The notes under the pieces: model-generated
What the model was told of the DNA's origin: nothing
Seen by the model: only the letters and a program-made list of their open reading frames with translations
The model's database searches: none
NCBI GenBank assembly: GCA_022818135.1
Contig: JAFMSR010000005.1
Coordinates: 37,173,996-37,237,995 of the forward strand
Origin: Saxidomus purpurata
Taxonomy: Eukaryota > Mollusca > Bivalvia > Venerida > Veneridae
DNA length: 64,000 bases
Direction: 5' to 3'
Translations under genes and position numbers: made by a program
Shown here: piece after piece, positions 32,430 through 44,500 of the stretch
How the letters are laid out: every line of letters starts with the position of its first letter
Position numbering within the stretch: position 1 is the stretch's first letter

Positions 32430-33290
32430 TTATCTGTCTCTGCTAAAATGATAAACGATGCCCGTGGACAAAGATCTCATACATACACAAATATCATATT
32501 TTCGTTCTTTTTATTTTAAAAAAAAATTTATATTAGAATCAATGTTCTTTTTTTTAAGTTATTATTTTTGGTTGCATTTTCGTATCCGAAAATCATAGCT
32601 TAGTATGTTTTCTTTCTTATCTCTGCTCTATTGTAAACAAAATCCGCTGTTTGGTTTAATCAAACAATATGACGTCAAGGGGCTGGCCGATTACTAATGT
32701 TGTAAAAGCTTGTTGCCCAATGCTTTTATAGTGTCATAAAAATATAGTATATTTATGCCAACCGTAAACCATATAGTGATGTTCTTTTGTATTATATATG
32801 TATTGTTTACGTTCAGTAAATATTATTGTATAAACATGCACTGATTTGCTGATTTAACTATGTATATGTATTCCAGTTCTGTACATATTGAGTTTTCACA
32901 AATATAATAAATATGATTAAATCATAGATCTCGAAGTTTACCATCTTTCCGCCATGTCACGAGATAAATGCATGTGATTATTGTTTGTTCACTCTTGTGT
33001 CATCTTTTAAGTGGTTAGAATGAATAAAGGTTTTTGTTCTGTTCTGTTCTGTTCGAAGTATTTTCACAGAGCTGGGTGAATCAGTGGAGATAGGTAGTCA
33101 TGAAATGACATTAGACCTCTGTCAAATTGTTCAGGATGAGTTTAGGTTTGATTGTATTATTATCAAGGTCCGATTACACAATGAACATTTTCGATACGTG
33201 TTTTCTCGTTTAATCAAAAGAATTATTTTTATAAGGCAAACGAAATACATTGTAGTTTAAAGTTGTAAGCAAGAGCATATTTCATGAAGG
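32430..33290 (+). repeat. Segmental duplication, copy 2, with retroelement insertion
   Basis: Copy of 28830-29190, split by 32477-33054. The order of shared words is conserved on both sides of the insertion. Confidence 0.8.
32477..33054 (+). mobile_element. LINE 3' fragment with (TTCTG)n-type tail
   Basis: 578 bp present only in copy 2 of the segmental duplication, inserted between CAAAGATC and GAAGTATTTT. It ends GAATAAAGGTTTTTGTTCTG followed by further TTCTG units, a tail typical of some non-LTR retrotransposons. No ORF, so this is a 5'-truncated copy consisting of 3' UTR. Confidence 0.75.
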
Positions 33291-33704
33291 GCCGAAACCT
33301 GTTCTTGCAAACATTGTTCTTGTAAACGGTAAACTATTGTAAAACATGAAAAAACTATAACTCTACTATATCTACATGTTTTATGGTTAACAGAACACAA
33401 TACATTACCCTTTATATACACGACACATATCTGTACATTCTGAGGAAACATTCACATTTTCTTTTAACTTAATGAGTTAATGAAGAAAATATAAAGGAAC
33501 AGTTCGTACTCTATGCCATCACGTTGATACAAAGATCATTTGTGTGATAGAACACGGAATTAAGGTGCATTTGAAATACTTTGTTAGCCCATTCTGTCAA
33601 AATCTCCGCTGTCAGTTGGTCGTAGTTGGTTCGCCTTTTTGTCTTATTTGCTAAGTACATTTACCCGCGTCCTTCAATTTAACCACATATTAAATAGGTG
33701 ATAC

Positions 33705-33980
33705 AAAGGGATCGCTTTGTCCTTCCGTCCGTCGGTCCATCCGTCACAAAAACTTAACGTTTGCTACAACTTTGCCAAGATTTTTTCATCAAACTTAACA
33801 ATTGTATTGATTATGACAAAAGGGTCATGATGCCGCCAACTTTATAGGTCAAGGTCATATTTGATAGAGTTATGACCCTTTCTGTATTTAGTTTTGTCAC
33901 GAAAACTTAATGTTGTCTATAACTTACAATTGTATTGCTTATGACAAAAGGGTCATGGTGCTGCAAACTTTATTTGTTAT
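33705..33980. repeat. Dispersed repeat with GTCCGTCC tract
   Basis: Starts at GGGATCGCTTTGTCCTTCCG, then a degenerate GTCCGTC tract, then two imperfect units containing TTATGACAAAAGGGTCATG (33808 and 33937 regions) and one TAGGTCAAGGTCAT. Resembles the other microsatellite-flanked repeat islands in the window. Confidence 0.6.
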
Positions 33981-36900
33981 AGCTTCATATTAATTCATAT
34001 TCAAAACATAAATAAAAAAGCTACAATAAACTTCTGCAAATAAAGCCCCCATTTGGTGACAGTATTCATTAGACTGTAACATACAAATTGGTAGCCCTGT
34101 ATTAATGAATGAATCCTTTGCATTACATATTCGATACATCACGCGATCAAAGCCCGACTGGATTCAGAATCAATGCATAAATTAGTGGTAAGGAAGGAAA
34201 GCAAATTAATCACTGTTTGGTTCACCTTTTCTGAATCATCGTTCTAAAGAAAAGTCTTGTTTATTGTGCAAGAATAATGTAATAGCGATACATCAGTTAA
34301 ATGTATTGTTAAACGGTAAAGCAATTCGTTAAAGATATCTCATAAAACGTGTATCTAATGAATGTTCTACGAGAACTTCGCAACAACTGCAATGCGTACA
34401 TGTACCTAGTATTAATGATATTTTTTGATACGAAAACCAAAGTAAAACATAACTGTTTCTAAAATGTTTATGATCATTGAATAGCTGCTCATGCTTATGA
34501 AAATAACAACAAAAAAAAAACAACAACACAACACTAAACAATTTGTGAATGTTCAATTACTATATTGATTTTATTTTTTTATACTCAGCTTTCACTTGGT
34601 TCGTTTATTGACAAACGCTATTTTCCTAAACACCTTAAAGCTAAATATTTTTGATATGTTATTGCTCATATAAGTAACTATAGAATAATATTATGATCTC
34701 ACAGAAACTTACATTCAAATTATAGACGAGAACTTTTACTATGTGTTTGGGTACGTTACAAATCGGATATTATTCTGATATTTTGACATTTGTTGATGAG
34801 CTATAATCAGTATTGCGTAAAGCTGCATGCACATTTCTTGTGTTTCTGATTTGAAACTTTTGGTGCAGTCAGACATTATTTAAGTTCTCAACTACTAAAA
34901 CATTAGAGATGATAAAAAAGACATTTGCAGAATAGACTCAGTCCCTTATATAAGTATTCAAGTATAATCTGGGATTTAGAGAAAGTACAGTCCTAAAGGT
35001 AGATGAGATAGCGCATACGTGTCAGTTGCAACGTTGGTTTAAGCAGTCAAGGATGTTGATAGTGACAAGCTGGTCAATATGCGGGACATTTTGAGATATG
35101 GGATCTAACTGGGTATAGTTATGGGACATTGTATGGTTAATGGACCTATACCAGAACCGTTTCATATAAAACAGCAATGCCAGATGGACGCCTCGCGTTA
35201 TAATAGATAAAATTAAAAAAGTTTACCCAGCACATCAGCAAAGTCATTCTGAGTTTGTTGACGATCCCCACCTTGCTGTTACATGCTCGCTACTTCTGGA
35301 AAAGATTTAGTCTCCTAACTATAAAGTGTTTCAATAACTGCATGATATGACATAGGCTGCAATAGAAAGATAAGAGTCACGCAATTCAACGTTCAATCTC
35401 AATTTTACCATCCTTGAAAATTTCATTCCATTTGTACAAAAAACATTCAATTTTAATATAATTGTTTCATCATAACTGCATATATCACAGTTATAAAGCA
35501 ATTCATTTTTTGTTTTCCACACTTGTGTCTACACACCATCTTCAAAGCTTCAGTAACTAATGCAAATAAGTTTTCTTGTGGCAAGCAGTGACAGCACGAT
35601 GCTATAATCTGCAAACATTCCACGGACATTTGCACCAAGGGGAAAAACATTGGTCTGTGATATAAACAAATATACACTGGGATCATTAATGCTGTGCACA
35701 GTTTCAATAGATAGAAGTTACTACTAATATATTCTAGACAACTTTACTGTAAAGCCAGATACTAGAGGCGACATAAACCTAAATGATATTAGTGTGAATG
35801 ACGCTTCGTTTCATAAGATTTGTCAATCTCTCTTTTTTGAGAAGATTGTCAATAAAATTTAAATTTAAATATAGTACACATTATACGGCTGTTTTCATTA
35901 GTTTGTAAGAAAATATATGATAGAAAGATAAGTAAAAGATATGGACGAAATATAATGACATTCTTTGTATTTGTCGGTCGAACAAAGGAAAAAGGGACCT
36001 TTATAACCTTTGGACACCGGCATATTTTGTTACACACTCGACAGACATGCATGCGTTTTTGTAAACACTGTACATCACGTTTTGGCTACTTTCGGTTTAC
36101 TGCGCGTGTTGTATACGTCAGCAAATAGATTGAGCTGTAACATGAAAGTAAAATTTCCATTGGCCCACCTACAGAGGTCACGCGCATGGGTCACCCTGCC
36201 TGCTAACCTGCGCATGGACTTCTTTTTTTTTTTTTTTTTTTTTTTTGCTAACGGGAGGTCAATTTCAAGCGTTCTCATAAGATGTCAATATACCTAGGTT
36301 TGAGTACGACATGTCTGCTTTATGTCTGTGAAAAAATATTTGCACGCGCTCAAAACACTATCCCACAGGGGCCTGTACGCGAACGTTGGTAAAATGAAAA
36401 TTTTCAAAGCTGGTAAAATTGTGTCCAAGGTCATTTTCAAGGTCGTCTAAAAGTGTCAGCATTTGCCTCGGACGTCTGAGTTTTCAACAGTCAGGAGCTG
36501 TCGGCATAGCCTTTAAATTCATACAGACAAAACGTGTTCCATACGGTCACTGTCACTTCTATGGAAGGCCAAACCTGTCTTAACCCGCGTATACGTTTTA
36601 TTACGTTACAGGTGTTCAAAGGATATGTGACAATTTTCTCTGAGCAAAAGTAGATTTTTAGCAAACAAAAAAATTCTTATACTGACAAATCAGATTACGT
36701 TTCCTACCTTTTATCTTGTCGTTTATTTTTGAATTACTAGTATTCAGTTCATCTATCGGTCATGCATTCATGGAAAATTTCATATAGTACATACTGATAT
36801 GTAAAAGACTGCAAAATTTACATATTTCAATAGAATAAGACTTTGAATTTCTATCTTAAAATTTTAATAATAGTAGGTGTTGCATTATCTATCGTTCAGA

Positions 36901-38027
36901 AAAGATAAATAGTAAATGAATTAGATAACATTGTTTTTGAAATATAGGTAATATCTAAAACCAATGAGTAACATCTTGTCATATGAAGACAATGGAAACT
37001 TGTTTGAAAAGAGTGTCACTAATTTAATCTATAATTTAATAATCTTACAATGACGACGTAATTGTTAGTTACAAATCTTGGCTATACTACACGTGGGCAT
37101 ATGATAATATTAGGAAAATGTGAATTAAATGTAATGCTGTGAGTCTGAAAGTAGAGAGATACTACAAGACCACAAATGAGTATTTTGCTAACCTGAATAG
37201 GAAATAAAAAACAATGCACTGTTTTTATCGATATAACTGCGTCCACGTGTCAACAGTTCTTATTATCTAAAATGAGTTTCAATCGGCATCGAAAAACTTC
37301 CGAGCACAGGCGTTTCTGATTTCCGCAAACCAATGTAAAATGTGTAAAAACACGAGAGTAAATTTAAATACCATCTACGCAATTTGTTTAAGAAAAATCA
37401 TTTGTTTTGAAAAGGAATCAACCTCATAATTTTATTATGTGATCCTAAGGAAAAGTTGTAGCCATGAAAGGTATATGATTACTCAAGCCTTGTAACAGGT
37501 GCGTTATCAAAGTTGTATCTGTAAAATACGTTTTTCTTCTCACTGAAAACTAAAGAAACAAGTAGCTGACAAAATGACAGTGCAGCGAAAGGACATTTTA
37601 GGTGCTTTAATATGTCAGTGAATGCCATTACAATAAAATTATACCATAAATCATTATTCTGTTTGCTTAGAAACTCAATCAATGTCATCAACTAAAAGGA
37701 ATACGACGTCGCGAAAACAGTATGTGGGTGGATAAAATATGTTCGTGCATACCAGATAGGGATTTCTTGCATACCAGATGGGGATATCTGCAGTTTTTAC
37801 CAGTGCTGGAAAATCTCATCTTACATCCCCCCTCCCCCGTGTAAGACGACGTACGTGAATTACTTGTGACGTAACGTTATAAACAATGTGACGTCACTTT
37901 CACAAACACAGCATCTGAATAACGTTTGTTTTAATATTAAAATGCATCATTTCGATAAGTTTGTATCTAAATATCTATTTCAAAGTTCAAGAAGGTATGC
38001 AAGAAAAAGTTTCTGCCACGCGATACT
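33981..38027. other. Long non-coding stretch
   Basis: No gene supported. An A10 run lies near 34510 and a T25 run at about 36221-36246, which could be the tail of a minus-strand retroposon. One TGACGTCA (CRE) lies at 37889-37896. All frames are short and lack domains. Confidence 0.55.
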
Positions 38028-38142
38028 TGGTTCAGATGGAAATATCCATCACTTCGGGTAACTGTTTCGCGGGAACTCGGCAGAGCCTCGTTACCTCCAA
38101 AACAGTTACCCTTAGTGACGGATATTTCGATCTGAATCTCGT
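38028..38142. repeat. Palindromic element with 40-bp arms
   Basis: The left arm 38028-38067 (CAGATGGAAATATCCATCAC, then GGGTAACTGTTT) and right arm 38100-38140 are reverse complements with a few mismatches; the loop of about 32 bp contains GAACTCGGCAGAGCCTCGTT. Overlapping frames on both strands are by-products of the palindrome. A fold-back MITE is likely. Confidence 0.8.
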
Positions 38143-39119
38143 GCTCATGAAAGACACATATATGATAAGTGTTCTTATGTAGTTTTAAGTATATTCGCAC
38201 AAAATACTCCGCTTAGTGGATGTCCTTTGTCTGTCATCCTTCGTCCATCGTCTTGCATTCTTCGCTCATAGTTTCTTATTTATTAAACATGTGTAAACTG
38301 TCACGTCAAAATTAACTGAAATTCATTCAACGAAACACTGAAAATTGAATTAAATATCTTGTCTTACTAACAGCAAATGATTCTGCCTTCACGTCAAGTG
38401 CAAATTATGGTCAACATAAACATTTGTCAGTAAGTTTTCAGCGGACAACGCTTTGAGCAATTAATGATACTGTCAAAGTTGCAAGATGGATAAGCCAATT
38501 TTAGAAATTAACCAGGTGAAGTGTTTATCAAGGTTAGTCCCCTCAAACAAGAACTTACACGAGTTCTTCTCTAGAACATATTGGTAGACATTTCTCGAAA
38601 TGTCTTTAGTTACGTTGGTAATGTCTATACATTGCATACTGTATCGGTACAAACTACGGTCACTATCCTTCAATCGGTGTTAATATATTCCACTAAAGCA
38701 TCTGTATAGTTTCTTGTAAAATTAAGGTGATTTAGCTTCACTAAATGTACATATACCACCAAACAGGAAACCAGATAAAGACAAAATAAAGACGACCACT
38801 AGCAAAACTGAACTGATTAAACTCAACGATACATAGTGCAAACATATCTACATGTCAATTAAAACGATGTATCCCCACATCAGAAATAGAAAGGTAATAT
38901 GTGACAACATTAACACCGGAAATACAATATTGCACGTATATAAAACATACAATTATTTAGATCGTTTAACATGGAAATTTACCTAGACCAGTATCTCAGT
39001 CAAAAGGGCAACTCGTTGCGCATATATTAAAACGCTGTTTGCCCGGAAAAGTCTTAAACTGATATCGTGTGACAGTGTAAAGAAATAAGAATTATATAAT
39101 AGTCCACTGTTGTCTTGAT
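38143..39119. other. Non-coding stretch, no gene seen
   Basis: A degenerate GTCTGTCATCCTTCGTCCATCG tract near 38230 resembles the GTCC tracts at the edges of other repeat islands. Confidence 0.5.
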
Positions 39120-39720
39120 TTTATCATTGTTTACAATAAATTAAATGTGGAATGACATGAAACAATGGGACCATTATGGCCCTATATCGCTCACATAAGT
39201 ACAAGTGCACTTGTCTGGCGGGTGTGGTCAATTTTGACCCCTGAGCCATGAGTAACGACCCCCCTGAGCAGGGTAAATTTTGACCCTTGGGGCATGATCT
39301 GAACTTCGCTAGAACCCGTTGCACACTAAATATCTAGGCTCTAAACCTTGTGGTTTTAGAGGAGAAGGTTTTTAAAGGTTTTCTTATGTATGTCTTTGTA
39401 AAACAAGTGACCCCCTGGGTGGATATTTGAACAATATTGTTAAAGGTCCAATCTAAGCTCTAGGCCTTGTGGTTTCAGAGAAGAAAATTTTAAAAGGATT
39501 TCCTATTTTTTGCCATAGTAATTAGAGTTCTGCATGAAATGGAATTCTTTGAACACTTTTGGTAGAACTTCATGCAAGGAACATCCCTGCCAAGTGTAAT
39601 CAACATTACATTGGCCCAGTGGTTTCAGAAAAGATGTCGTTTGAATCAAAATGTTGACAGACGACGAACGGATGGACGGACGGAAGACGAACAATCATCT
39701 ATCCTGGAAAGTAAAATTTA
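39120..39720. repeat. Dispersed repeat ending in GACGGACGGA
   Basis: Two to three imperfect units of about 120-135 bp share GTGGTTTCAGAGAAGA / GTGGTTTTAGAGGAGA followed by TTTTAAAGG (39350, 39470 and 39610 regions). The block ends in GGATGGACGGACGG near 39668. Non-coding. Confidence 0.6.
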
Positions 39721-40151
39721 CTAGAATCAGACTTAAACATTAGCACCAAAAATAAAGTTCTGCAATTTAATACTTAGGGTGATCTTCTCTAAACCTGAAC
39801 TTTGTGACAGAGCTGTCAAAACTGTCATTTATGGCGCCGTCATTAATGGATAATAATCTACTTTCTTTTTACACCCTTTTTTCAAATATATCAGGAGAGT
39901 AAGAAACGTTTGAATACAGAAGAACAAGTCATTAGTTATAATGGCGAATCCATGTATCTTTTTTGAAACGTAGACAACAAACCGTCTGTATTAAGATGTA
40001 ATGTGCTATTATTTCAGGATTTGTTTTGGAAAAATTCAGAAATGATCAAATGTTTGACAATATTGTGCATTAAAGCTTTAGAGTTTGGAAATTGTTCTTT
40101 AAAGAAATGTAAAGCAAAGGAAGTGAAGAAAGCTTGATTAATATGGCGAGA
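39721..40151. other. Non-coding stretch up to the gap
   Basis: Nothing recognised. TATGGCGAGA at the gap edge is discussed among rejected items. Confidence 0.5.
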
Positions 40152-40651
40152 NNNNNNNNNNNNNNNNNNNNNNNNNNNNNNNNNNNNNNNNNNNNNNNNN
40201 NNNNNNNNNNNNNNNNNNNNNNNNNNNNNNNNNNNNNNNNNNNNNNNNNNNNNNNNNNNNNNNNNNNNNNNNNNNNNNNNNNNNNNNNNNNNNNNNNNNN
40301 NNNNNNNNNNNNNNNNNNNNNNNNNNNNNNNNNNNNNNNNNNNNNNNNNNNNNNNNNNNNNNNNNNNNNNNNNNNNNNNNNNNNNNNNNNNNNNNNNNNN
40401 NNNNNNNNNNNNNNNNNNNNNNNNNNNNNNNNNNNNNNNNNNNNNNNNNNNNNNNNNNNNNNNNNNNNNNNNNNNNNNNNNNNNNNNNNNNNNNNNNNNN
40501 NNNNNNNNNNNNNNNNNNNNNNNNNNNNNNNNNNNNNNNNNNNNNNNNNNNNNNNNNNNNNNNNNNNNNNNNNNNNNNNNNNNNNNNNNNNNNNNNNNNN
40601 NNNNNNNNNNNNNNNNNNNNNNNNNNNNNNNNNNNNNNNNNNNNNNNNNNN
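40152..40651. other. Assembly gap, 500 N
   Basis: Exactly 500 N; nominal size. It cuts the second copy of the long-TIR transposon, whose repetitive ends may have caused the break. Confidence 0.98.
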
Positions 40652-41173
40652 TCATTCGTTATTATATTAGTGCGTCAAGTAGTATGTCACGTGACACTTT
40701 AAACCGGAGTTTTAGCTAATTTCATTGGTTGTCTCTTAAACTATGGGTTTAACAGACTTTAAACTACGGTTTAAGACTTTAAACCACGGTTTAAGAAATT
40801 AATGTGCAAACGGCACCTGAAACTATGGGTTTAAGAGTTGTTAAACTATAGGTTTAAAAGTTAATTGAATTAATGTGCATTTGGCGCGTAAAACCCTAGA
40901 TTAATGTCTTAAACCACAGTTTAAAGTATTATATGTAAAACATCGTTTTAACGAGTCACGTGACACTTTAAACCGGGGTTTCAGCTCATTTGATTGGTCG
41001 TCTCTTAAACTATGGGTTTAACAGACTTTAAACTACGGTTTAAGACTTTAAACCACGGTTTAAGAATTAATGTGCAAACGGCACCTGAAACTAGGGGTTT
41101 AAGAGGTGTTAAACTATGGGTTTAACAGTTAAACCTATAGTTTAAAGAATTAATGTGCATTTCGCTTGCCATA
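40652..41173. mobile_element. Right end of a second copy of the long-TIR transposon
   Basis: Nearly identical to 4606-5125 across the whole right terminal repeat, ending in CGCTTGCCATA at 41173. The rest of this copy lies in or beyond the gap. The next bases are GAAAAA; without the left end the target duplication cannot be confirmed. It sits against block c, at a place that corresponds to about 25825, some 60 bp from where the first copy inserted in the paralogous arm. Confidence 0.9.
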
Positions 41174-41502
41174 GAAAAACACATACAACGTCGCTGCTGG
41201 AGGAGGTACCCAATACTTTGACAGTTTTACTAAGCTTTTGATTACGATTCGCTACGACCGCTGCTTGAAATTATATAACTTTAATTTTAAAAGTAAACTC
41301 GCATAAAATAGACGTTTATTGATAAAAGAACACAAACAAATAAAATCCCCTAAACTGAAAAATCAGACAACCAGGTTTGTCTAACAAACCTCATTCGTAT
41401 TGAATGAATTTTGATTAAACTGTAGTATATGTCTTAAAAAGATTTTCTCGTCGTAACTGTCGTTCTATGATTGTAAAACAACAACATAACATACAGAACA
41501 GA
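41174..41502 (+). repeat. Dispersed duplicated block, copy c
   Basis: Homologous to 25822-26300 in the same orientation; ends at ACATACAGAACAGA, where the minisatellite begins. Confidence 0.7.
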
Positions 41503-44500
41503 TCCCACCACCTTGCTATTTAAACCATCCTTAACACAACCAAAACGCCTTGCTATTCAAACTATCTTTTACACCACTCCACCACCTTGCTATTGCAACG
41601 ATATCTCACACCATTCCACCATCTTGCTATTCCAACCATCCCTTTCACCACCCTACCACCTTGCTTTTCAACCATCCTTTACACCAACACAACATCTTGC
41701 TATTCCATCCATCTCTCCCACCACCCAACCACCTTGCTATTCCAACTATCTCTCACACCACCCTACCACCCTGAAATTCCAATCATTCTTTACAGCCTCC
41801 CGGCGCCTTGCTATTCCAACCATCTCTTATACCACCCCACCTCCTTACTATCCCAACCATCCCTTACATCACCCCACCGCTTTGAAATTCCAACCATCCT
41901 TTACATCACCCTACCACCTTGCTTTTCCAACCATCTCTTACACCATCACACCACCTTGCTATTTCAACCATCTCTCACACCATCCCACTAACTTGCAATT
42001 CCAACCATCTCTAACACCATCATACCACCTTGCTATTCCAACCATCCTTTACAGCATCCCACCGCCTTGCTATTCCAGCCATCTCTTACACCATCCCAAC
42101 GCGTTGCTATTCCAACCATCTCTGACACCGACCGACACCTTGCTATTCCAACCATCCCTTACACCATCCACCACCTTGCTATTGCAGCCATCACTTAAAC
42201 CACCACACCACCTTGCTATTTCAACCAACTCTTACACCACCTCACCACCTTGCTATTTCAATAATCTGTTACACAATCCCACCACCTTCCTTTCAACCAT
42301 CCTTTACACCACCCCAAACACTTGCTATTCCAACCGTCTCTCACACCACCCAACTAACTTGCTATTCCAACCATCTCTCACACCATCCAAACCACCTTGC
42401 TATTCCAACCATCCCTAACACCACCCAGCCACCTTGCTATTTCAATCACCACTTACACCTACCAACACCTTGCTATTCCAGCCATCTCTTACACCACCCA
42501 ATCACCTTGCTATTACAACCAGCTCTTACAACACCTCACCACCTTGCTATTCCAATAATGTGTTACACCACTCAACCACCTTGCTATTCCAACGATATCT
42601 CACACCATTTCACCACCTTGCTATTCCAACCATCCCTTTCACCACCCTACCACCTTGCTATTCCAACCATTCCTTACACCACCCACCACCTTGCTATTCA
42701 AGCTATCTCTTACACCACCCCATTACCTTGCTATCACAACCATCTCTTAAACCACCTCACCACCTTGCTGTTCCAATAATCGGTTACACCATCCCACCAC
42801 CTTGCTTTTCAACCATCCTTTACACCACACCAAAATCTTGCTATTCTAACCCTCTCTCACACCACCTAACTAACTTGCTATTCAAACCATCTCACACCAT
42901 CCAAACTACCTTGCTATTCCAACCATCCCTAACACCACCCCACCACCTTGCTATTCCAATCACCACTTACACCACCCAACACCTTGCTATTCCAGCCATC
43001 TCTTACACCACCCGATCACCTTGCTATTACAACCAGCTCTTACAACACCTCACCACCTTGCTATTCCTATAATCTGTTACACCACTCAACCACATTGCTA
43101 TTGCAACCATCCTTAACAGCACCCAAACGCCTTGCTATTCCAATCATCCTTTACATCACTCAACCACCTTGCTATTCCAACGATATCTCACACCATTCCA
43201 CCACCTTGCTATTCCAACCATCCCTTTCACCACCCTACCACCTTGCTATTTCAACCATCCTTTACACCACCACAACATTTTGCTATTCCAACCATCTCTC
43301 GCACCATCCAACCACCTTGCTATTCCAACGATCTCTCACACTTCCTCACCACCTTGAAAATCCAACCATCCTTTTACAGCACCCCACCGCCTTGCTATTC
43401 CAATTATCTCTTACACCTCCCCATCACCTTACTATTCCAACCATCCCTTACATCACCCTCACCACTTTGAAATTCCAACCATCCTTTACACCTACCCACC
43501 ACCTTGCTTTTCCAACCATCCCTTACACAACTACACCACCTTGCTATTTCAACCATCTCTTACATCACCCACTAACTTGCCATTCCAACCATCTCTTACA
43601 CCACCCTACCACCTTGCTATTTCAACCATCCTTTACAGCATCCCACCGCCTTGCTATTCCAACCATCTCTTCCACCACCTCATCACCTTGCTATTCCAAT
43701 AATCTGTAACACCACCCCAGCACCTTGCTATTGCAACCATCCTTAACAGCACCTAAACGCCTTGCTATTCCATTCATCCTTTACACCACTCAACCACCTT
43801 GCTATTCCAACGATATCTCACACATTCCACCTTGCTATTCCAACCATCCCTTGAACGACCCTACCACCTTGCTATTTCAACCATCCTTTACACCATCCTA
43901 ACGTCTTGCTCTTCGAACCATCTCTCACACTATCCAACCACCTTGCTTTTCCAACCATCTCTCACACCACCCAACAACCTTGCTATTCCAACCATCATTC
44001 ACAACACCCCACCGCCTTGCTATTCGAACCATCCTTTACACAATACCACCGCTTTGCTATTCCAGCAATCTCTCACACAATTCCACCATCTTGCTATTCC
44101 AAACATCCCTTTCACCAACCTACCACCTTGCTATTCCAACCATCCTTTAAGCAACCTCACCATCTTGCTATTCAAACAATCTCTCACACCACCCAACAAA
44201 CTTGCTATTCCAACCATCCTTTACACCAACCAACCACCTTGCTATTCAAACAATCTCTTACACCACCCAACCACTTTGCTATTAAATAATCTCTTACACC
44301 ACCCCACAACCTTGCTATTTCAACAATCTCTTACATCAACCCAACACCTTGCTATTCCAACAATCCCTTACATCAACCCACCACCTTGCTATTCCCACCA
44401 TCCCTTAGCCCATCCCATTGCCTTGCTATCTAACCACCCCTTACCCCACCATCACCTTGCTATTCCAACCATCTTTTACACCACTCCACCTACTTGCTAT

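Noticed and set aside
35849..36297. Overlapping short ORFs around the T25 run
   Set aside because: They are created by the homopolymer and surrounding AT-rich DNA; no recognisable protein.
40142..40151. TATGGCGAGA as the left end of the second long-TIR transposon
   Set aside because: Only about 8 of the first 10 bases agree with TATGGCAAGC, the gap hides the rest, and the preceding GATTAA does not match GAAAAA after the right end.
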